DNA from: Pseudomonadota bacterium
GTDB taxonomy: Bacteria; Pseudomonadota; Gammaproteobacteria; Xanthomonadales; Rhodanobacteraceae
Length of the DNA stretch: 6,496 nucleotides
Assembly (NCBI GenBank): GCA_025351555.1
Contig: JANXVS010000416.1
Span: 1 to 6,496, forward strand
Direction of reading: 5' to 3'
Under the pieces are notes generated by a model. It saw nothing but the letters and a program-made list of their open reading frames with translations. It did not search any database and had not been told where the DNA came from. Position numbers and translations under genes: made by a program. Positions 1 to 6,496 of the stretch are shown in pieces (the first letter of the stretch is position 1; every line of letters begins with the position of its first letter).

Positions 1-141
1 GTTGAGCCATTGTGGCTAGCATCGTCGACGCAGGACGTTCGCGATCGAGAATCTTGCTGAAACCCGCATCGGTATTGGTTTTCCGGAGAAACATAGCTGA
101 GGAATAGCGCTAATCAGGTCAGGAAAACGCCATCGGCAGCG

Positions 142-160
142 ACGATCAGACCCTGATCGT
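142..160. repeat. Perfect inverted repeat, 8-bp arms with 3-base centre
   Basis: ACGATCAG at 142-149 and CTGATCGT at 153-160 are exact reverse complements around ACC. It lies about 200 bases upstream of the cupredoxin start in non-coding sequence. The size and symmetry fit a dimeric regulator's operator at least as well as an RNA hairpin, since a 3-base loop and no following T-run argue against a terminator. The outer bases ACGAT/ATCGT recur in the palindrome at 213-222. Function is not established. Confidence 0.45.
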
Positions 161-212
161 GCTCAGGATTGCTGCCGGAATGATGAGGTGCAATAGCATT
201 GCGAGCAAAGTC

Positions 213-222
213 ACGATATCGT
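213..222. repeat. 10-bp perfect palindrome ACGATATCGT
   Basis: This self-complementary decamer sits in a locally AT-rich patch about 137 bases before the cupredoxin gene. It has the same outer half-sites (ACGAT and ATCGT) as the inverted repeat at 142-160, without the central nine bases. It could be a second weak operator or chance, since palindromes of this length occur sporadically. Confidence 0.3.
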
Positions 223-346
223 AATTTCTGCGTCTGAAAGATTCTGGGTTGAGTGACGGTCTGCGGAGAATCAGCGCGACGTTTGCGAGCGTCAGGTCCG
301 TCCATCGTCTGGATAGGGCCTGTTTTCAAAGAGAATGGTGCATTAC

Positions 347-352
347 GGAGGA
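347..352 (+). promoter_or_regulatory. Shine-Dalgarno site of the cupredoxin gene
   Basis: GGAGGA lies six bases before the ATG at 359. It is the best ribosome binding site in the window and decides the start: an in-frame ATG at 335 would place this site inside the coding region, whereas starting at 359 puts the Met directly ahead of a normal signal peptide. Confidence 0.85.
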
Positions 353-358
353 CAAGTC

Positions 359-1216
359 ATGAATCTACCGCGATCGTGGGTTTTGTTTGCGGCGCTCTTT
401 TTCTCCGGCCTCGCACCGGTCTGGGCGGCGACCCATTCGGTGACGGTTTCGAACTTCACGTTTACTCCACGATCGCTGACGATCAATGCTGGCGACACCG
501 TGACCTTTACCAATGCCGGCGGTGGTCACAATGTTCGCTCGGACGACCAAACGTCGTTCCGCTGCGCCCAGGGCTGCGATGGCAATGGCGGCAACGGCAA
601 CATCAGCAGTGCGCTTTGGAGTTTTACCCGGACATTTAGCACCCCAGGCACGGTCGGGTATTACTGTGAAGCCCACGGCTCGCCCAACGGCAGCGGCATG
701 GCCGGCAGCATCATCGTCAACGCCGTGACGCCACCGCCGCCGACCATTGCCTTGGGCGGTTATTTGAGTGGTAACTGGTTCATTCCCGGCCAAGGTGGCC
801 ACGGCTTCCAGCTGGAACTGACGAGCCACGTCAATGCGAGCGGCAAACCCGATATGCTCGCGATCTGGTTCGTCTACACGCCGACGGGCAGCACGGCCAA
901 CGACGGCAGCGGCCAGAACTGGATTTATTCCGAGGGCGACTACGACACCACTGGCGGCACAGTCACGCTGCCAGCTATCCTGTTGACCGGCGCGAAGTTC
1001 CCGCCGAACTTCAACTCCGCCGATGTCCGCACGATTGGGACCGGTCCCAACCCACCGAATCTCTGGGGCCACATCAAGTTCACCTTCAGCGACTGCAACA
1101 ACGGCACGGTGAGCTGGCACTCCGACGTGCCCGGCTACAATGACGTCACGACGAACGACAAATCGTTTGCGATCCAGCGACTGACCCAGATTGCCGGCAC
1201 GACTTGTCCACAATGA
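359..1216 (+). CDS. Exported cupredoxin (plastocyanin-like) with an extra C-terminal domain
   Basis: This is a 285-residue exported protein, probably a periplasmic or secreted copper electron carrier. A signal peptide spans residues 1-23 (hydrophobic VLFAALFF, cleavage after VWA). Residues 25-121 form a plastocyanin/azurin-like domain with the N-terminal pattern VSNFTFTP and AGDTVTFTN. Candidate type-1 copper ligands are His57, Cys103, His106 and Met114; the Cys-x2-His-x7-Met loop is longer than in plastocyanin (x4). Cys69 and Cys73 may form a disulfide. After a proline linker (125-128) comes a beta-rich domain of about 150 residues (GNW, HGFQLEL, WFVYTP, GQNWIY, TGAKFPPNFNSADV) ending in RLTQIAG and Cys283, which probably pairs with Cys246. 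I remember this domain as attached to many exported Xanthomonadales proteins, without a known role. The stop overlaps the ATG assumed for the thioredoxin gene by four bases, suggesting co-translation, although a strong hairpin follows. The copper assignment is confident; the partner and the C-terminal role are unknown. Confidence 0.85.
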   Translation: MNLPRSWVLFAALFFSGLAPVWAATHSVTVSNFTFTPRSLTINAGDTVTFTNAGGGHNVRSDDQTSFRCAQGCDGNGGNGNISSALWSFTRTFSTPGTVGYYCEAHGSPNGSGMAGSIIVNAVTPPPPTIALGGYLSGNWFIPGQGGHGFQLELTSHVNASGKPDMLAIWFVYTPTGSTANDGSGQNWIYSEGDYDTTGGTVTLPAILLTGAKFPPNFNSADVRTIGTGPNPPNLWGHIKFTFSDCNNGTVSWHSDVPGYNDVTTNDKSFAIQRLTQIAGTTCPQ

Positions 1217-1788
1217 TCAGCCGTCGACGCCACCTTCGCACCGGCACGGCATCACCCGTGCCGGTGCGTTCAATCGCCGATCGCGCGATTTTCTTTATCG
1301 GCGTCGCAATTCTGCTGAGTGGCGCAACCACAGCGCAGGCCGTCGAGATTGGCGCGCGCGCGCCTGCGTTTGCGCTGCCGGCGCTCGGCAGCGATGCGCA
1401 CGTCAGCCTGGATCAGCTCAAGGGCAAAGTGGTCTTTGTGGATTTTTGGGCATCCTGGTGCGGACCCTGCCGGCAATCGCTGCCGCAGTATGAAAAGCTG
1501 CGTGTCGAATTGGCGCACGAGGATTTTTCGATCGTTGCGATCAATCTCGACGAAGAAGCCGCCGACGCGACCGCCTTCCTCAAGCAACACCCGGTGAACT
1601 ACACCGTCCTGCGCGACCCGGCCGGCGACGTTCCCAAGGCATTCGGCCTGGTCGGCATGCCGACGTCGTATCTGATCGATCGCGATGGTATCGTGCGTGC
1701 CACGCATACCGGATTCACTCCGGAAGATATCGACAAGCTACGCGGCGAGATTCATGGGCTGCTGGGGAAGCCTGAGGATGCGAAATAG
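1213..1788 (+). CDS. TlpA/ResA-type exported thioredoxin-like protein
   Basis: This is a 191-residue thioredoxin-fold protein of the TlpA/AhpC-TSA-related group, which reduces or oxidises thiols of envelope proteins. The active site WCGPC is at residues 82-86 (Cys83, Cys86), preceded by VVFVDFWAS, and the cis-proline is in GMPTS (Pro150). IGARAPAFALPAL (46-58) is the typical N-terminal strand of this family. A hydrophobic segment (about 25-37) followed by a TTAQA cleavage site (after Ala43) predicts export, so it should act in the periplasm. The start is uncertain. The ATG at 1213 overlaps the cupredoxin stop (ATGA) but has no Shine-Dalgarno and gives an unusually long N-region. GTG at 1258 or 1264 would give a standard 26-28 residue signal peptide. 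The 3' end overlaps the DUF4266 gene by 11 bases. A likely job, inferred from the neighbour, is reducing the Cys-Gly-Cys tail of the DUF4266 lipoprotein; a role in cytochrome c maturation is the alternative. Confidence 0.87.
   Translation: MISRRRHLRTGTASPVPVRSIADRAIFFIGVAILLSGATTAQAVEIGARAPAFALPALGSDAHVSLDQLKGKVVFVDFWASWCGPCRQSLPQYEKLRVELAHEDFSIVAINLDEEAADATAFLKQHPVNYTVLRDPAGDVPKAFGLVGMPTSYLIDRDGIVRATHTGFTPEDIDKLRGEIHGLLGKPEDAK
1237..1268 (+). promoter_or_regulatory. Strong stem-loop, 13-bp perfect stem with 6-base loop
   Basis: CGCACCGGCACGG (1237-1249) and CCGTGCCGGTGCG (1256-1268) are exact reverse complements around the loop CATCAC. The stem is almost all G-C and begins 21 bases after the cupredoxin stop. 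No T-run follows (the next bases are TTCAATCG), so it is not a canonical intrinsic terminator; attenuation, 3'-end protection of the cupredoxin mRNA, or control of thioredoxin translation are all possible. If the thioredoxin starts at 1213, the hairpin occupies codons 9-19; GTG codons at 1258 and 1264, either of which could be the real start, lie in its right arm. Confidence 0.6.
1764..1770 (+). promoter_or_regulatory. Ribosome binding site of the DUF4266 lipoprotein gene
   Basis: The purine-rich GGGGAAG lies seven bases before the ATG at 1778, inside the last codons of the thioredoxin gene. It supports starting the small lipoprotein at 1778 rather than at an upstream in-frame ATG, which would read antigen-free linker sequence with no lipobox at its N-terminus. 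Confidence 0.55.
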
Positions 1789-2011
1789 AGTCAGCGTGTA
1801 CGCCATCGGCAGCCTGCTACTCGGCGTCTTGCTCCTGAACGGCTGTGCGACCACGCCGGTGCAACCATGGGAACGCGGCCGGCTTGCACGTTGGGACATG
1901 CGCTGGGATTCCGATCCATTGCAGGCGGCAATGGATTCACACACCCACTTCAGCAAGGAAGGCAGCGACGGCCACATCGGCGCGGCCGGTGGCGGCTGCG
2001 GCTGCAATTGA
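1778..2011 (+). CDS. DUF4266 small lipoprotein with C-terminal Cys-Gly-Cys
   Basis: This encodes a 77-residue lipoprotein. Residues 5-20 are hydrophobic and lead into the lipobox Leu20-Asn-Gly-Cys23, so Cys23 should be lipidated; Ala24 at +2 is not the inner-membrane retention Asp, favouring the outer membrane. The mature part is about 55 residues: a segment with PWERGRLA (30-37), then HTHFSKEGS (55-63) and the glycine-rich end GGGCGCN (71-77). The WERG-LA segment, the SKEG segment and the GGGCGCN tail are what I recognise as DUF4266. Its only cysteines besides the lipid anchor are Cys74 and Cys76, which suggests a redox pair, a metal site or a modification site; the family's function is not known to me. 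It overlaps the thioredoxin gene by 11 bases, and its stop TGA shares a base with the ATG of the DUF3570 gene. Asn at -2 of the lipobox is slightly atypical. Most gene finders would miss or misplace a gene this short. Confidence 0.85.
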   Translation: MRNRVSVYAIGSLLLGVLLLNGCATTPVQPWERGRLARWDMRWDSDPLQAAMDSHTHFSKEGSDGHIGAAGGGCGCN

Positions 2012-3197
2012 TGGCGCCGCGACATACGTTGTCACCCTCTCTGGCCGCCCTGATGAGCGCGGCGGCGGTGCTGGCGCCGGACGCTCACGCTCACGCCCAA
2101 GCCGTGAGCGGCGAAAGCGATTCGCGCGTCAGCTACCGCTACAACGAATACGGGGAGGATGCATTTGCCGGTGCCGCCATCGGCAGCCCCGATCGCTACC
2201 GTGTGTATTCGCAGCAGTTCCAGCTCGACACACACATTGGCGGCCGCGGCGCGCTGGATGTCACCGCGACGCACGAGGTGATGAGCGGCTCCTCGCCCTG
2301 GTACGTGCTGCCGGGCGCGGACAACCGCCCGATCCAGGTGCTCAGCGGCGCGACGATCCGCGAGCATCGCAACGAAGTGCGCGCAGCCTATACGCTCGAT
2401 CCGGGCACCAGCGCCAGCACGACGTTCAACGCTTCGTACTCGCAGGAACGCGACTATCACGCTACCGCGTTGGGCGTCGAGCACAGCTTTCCGCTCAACA
2501 GCGCATTGACGCTCGGCGTGGGCGGCAGTTTTTCCCACGACCTTATCGCGCCCACCGATGCGGTTCTCTACGATCGTGTGCGGCATGAGGAAAAAGACAC
2601 TGTCTCCGCATTCGGCAGCCTGGCCTGGGTGATCGACAAATCGTCCGTCGTGCAAACCGGCGTGCAGTTCAATGTCGAGAACGGTTATCTGTCCGATCCC
2701 TACAAACTCGTTTCGGTCGGCGACGCGATCCTTGCCGATGCCCGGCCCGGCAGCCGTACCGAAGCGGCGTGGCTGCTGCGCTATCGACGCGCATTCACTT
2801 CCGCGGACGCGGCCCTGCATCTGGACTACCGCTACGCGCAGGATAGCTGGGGCGTCGCCGCGAACACGCTAGACGTCGGCTGGTATCAAAGCCTGCCCGG
2901 TGGCTGGCAGCTGATTCCTGCCGCACGTTATTACAGCCAACGGCAGGCGCGTTTCTACGCGCCGTTCTTCGTCGACTCCAGCGCACAGCGGTTCTTTTCC
3001 AGCGACTATCGCCTCGGTACGTTTGGCGCATTTTCCGCAAGCATGAATTTGCGCAAACGCATCGCGCACTGGGAATTGAGCGCCGGCATCGAGCGCTATC
3101 ATGCAGCGACCGACTACGCACTCGACGGCGCGGACTCGGCAGTTCCCGGCGTCCTGAGCTATACCCGCGCTTTTGTCGGGCTGGATTATCTTTTCGA

Positions 3198-3201
<4 letters not shown>
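2011..3201 (+). CDS. DUF3570 family predicted outer-membrane beta-barrel protein
   Basis: This is a 396-residue exported protein, the usual size for DUF3570. A signal peptide of about 31 residues (cleavage near AHAQA) precedes RVSYRYNEYGED (39-50), the family's N-terminal pattern. The rest is alternating aromatic/polar strands (for example YRVYSQQFQLD, AWLLRYRR, LHLDYRYAQD, ARYYSQRQARFY, WELSAGIERY) ending in AFVGLDYLFE, fitting a barrel inserted by BAM, although the terminal aromatic is followed by one Glu. Residues 89-96 (EVMSGSSP) and 110-116 (VLSGATI) resemble the ApbE flavinylation consensus Asp-x-x-Ser/Thr-Gly-Ala-Ser/Thr; the second has the exact Ser-Gly-Ala-Thr core but lacks the Asp. 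The start ATG shares a base with the DUF4266 stop, giving translational coupling. The 3' end overlaps apbE by four bases (GTGA). Outer-membrane location is a good prediction; being the flavin acceptor is my inference from the motifs and the adjacent transferase. Confidence 0.85.

Positions 3202-6496
<3,295 letters not shown>

Larger units (their letters stand above)
1..358. other. Leader region without a convincing complete gene
   Basis: This stretch is visibly more AT-rich than the genes to its right, and no frame gives a recognisable complete protein. The open frame on the minus strand at 114-329 would need a TTG start and its 71-residue product resembles nothing I know. On the minus strand an ATG at 94-92 opens a frame that stays open for 31 codons to the left edge (MFLRKTNTDAG...), so a divergent gene could begin here, but no clear ribosome binding site precedes it. 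The region also has a 19-bp inverted repeat (142-160) and a 10-bp palindrome (213-222). The promoter for the rightward operon is expected here, but no strong -35/-10 pair is visible. Confidence 0.6.

Noticed and set aside
199..227. Possible promoter: TTGCGA (199-204), 17-base spacer, TAATTT (222-227)
   Set aside because: Spacing is ideal but the boxes match the sigma-70 consensus at only 4 and 3 of 6 positions; too weak to call.
365..1213. 282-codon open frame antisense to the cupredoxin gene
   Set aside because: It mirrors the coding strand's codon bias, has low-complexity Arg/Val/Ala composition and no recognisable domain; the plus-strand protein is clear.
2032..2820. 262-codon open frame antisense to the DUF3570 gene
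   Set aside because: It is a shadow frame; the plus strand has the signal peptide, family motifs and coupled start.

Overview
The window reads as chromosome of a GC-rich gammaproteobacterium. A Xanthomonadales/Rhodanobacteraceae-like host (Dokdonella or Rhodanobacter type) is my best guess. It rests on the C-terminal domain of the first gene, which I remember from exported proteins of that group, and on a FadH very close in sequence to gammaproteobacterial FadH. No database search was possible, so the placement is an inference.

Layout. Bases 1-358 hold no convincing complete gene. This more AT-rich leader has two short palindromes and possibly the first codons of a leftward gene. From 359 to 4121 five plus-strand genes are packed with no gaps, each start overlapping the previous stop: an exported cupredoxin with an extra C-terminal domain, an exported TlpA-type thioredoxin, a 77-residue DUF4266 lipoprotein ending in Gly-Gly-Gly-Cys-Gly-Cys-Asn, a DUF3570 predicted outer-membrane beta-barrel, and an ApbE-family FAD:protein FMN transferase. 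After 67 bases comes fadH (4189-6225), a 2,4-dienoyl-CoA reductase. It converges on a leftward gene that enters from the right edge and shares fadH's stop region (the palindrome CTAG).

The point of interest is the cell-envelope redox operon. Thioredoxin + DUF4266 + DUF3570 + ApbE is a set I recognise as recurring in proteobacteria, but I know of no established function. Here the DUF3570 protein carries two short segments that resemble the Ser/Thr-Gly-Ala-Ser/Thr acceptor motif of ApbE flavinylation. The ApbE itself lacks the usual Mg2+-binding Asp and has no visible export signal. The lipoprotein's CxC tail is a plausible partner for the thioredoxin. A working model is an envelope electron-transfer or metal/thiol-handling module with a covalently flavin-modified outer-membrane protein, a small Cys-tailed lipoprotein, a thiol reductase and a copper electron carrier. 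This is inference.

A perfect 13-bp stem-loop at 1237-1268, just after the cupredoxin stop and inside the assumed thioredoxin leader, may separate expression of the cupredoxin from the other four genes. It also makes the thioredoxin start uncertain. fadH appears to be an unrelated fatty-acid degradation gene.
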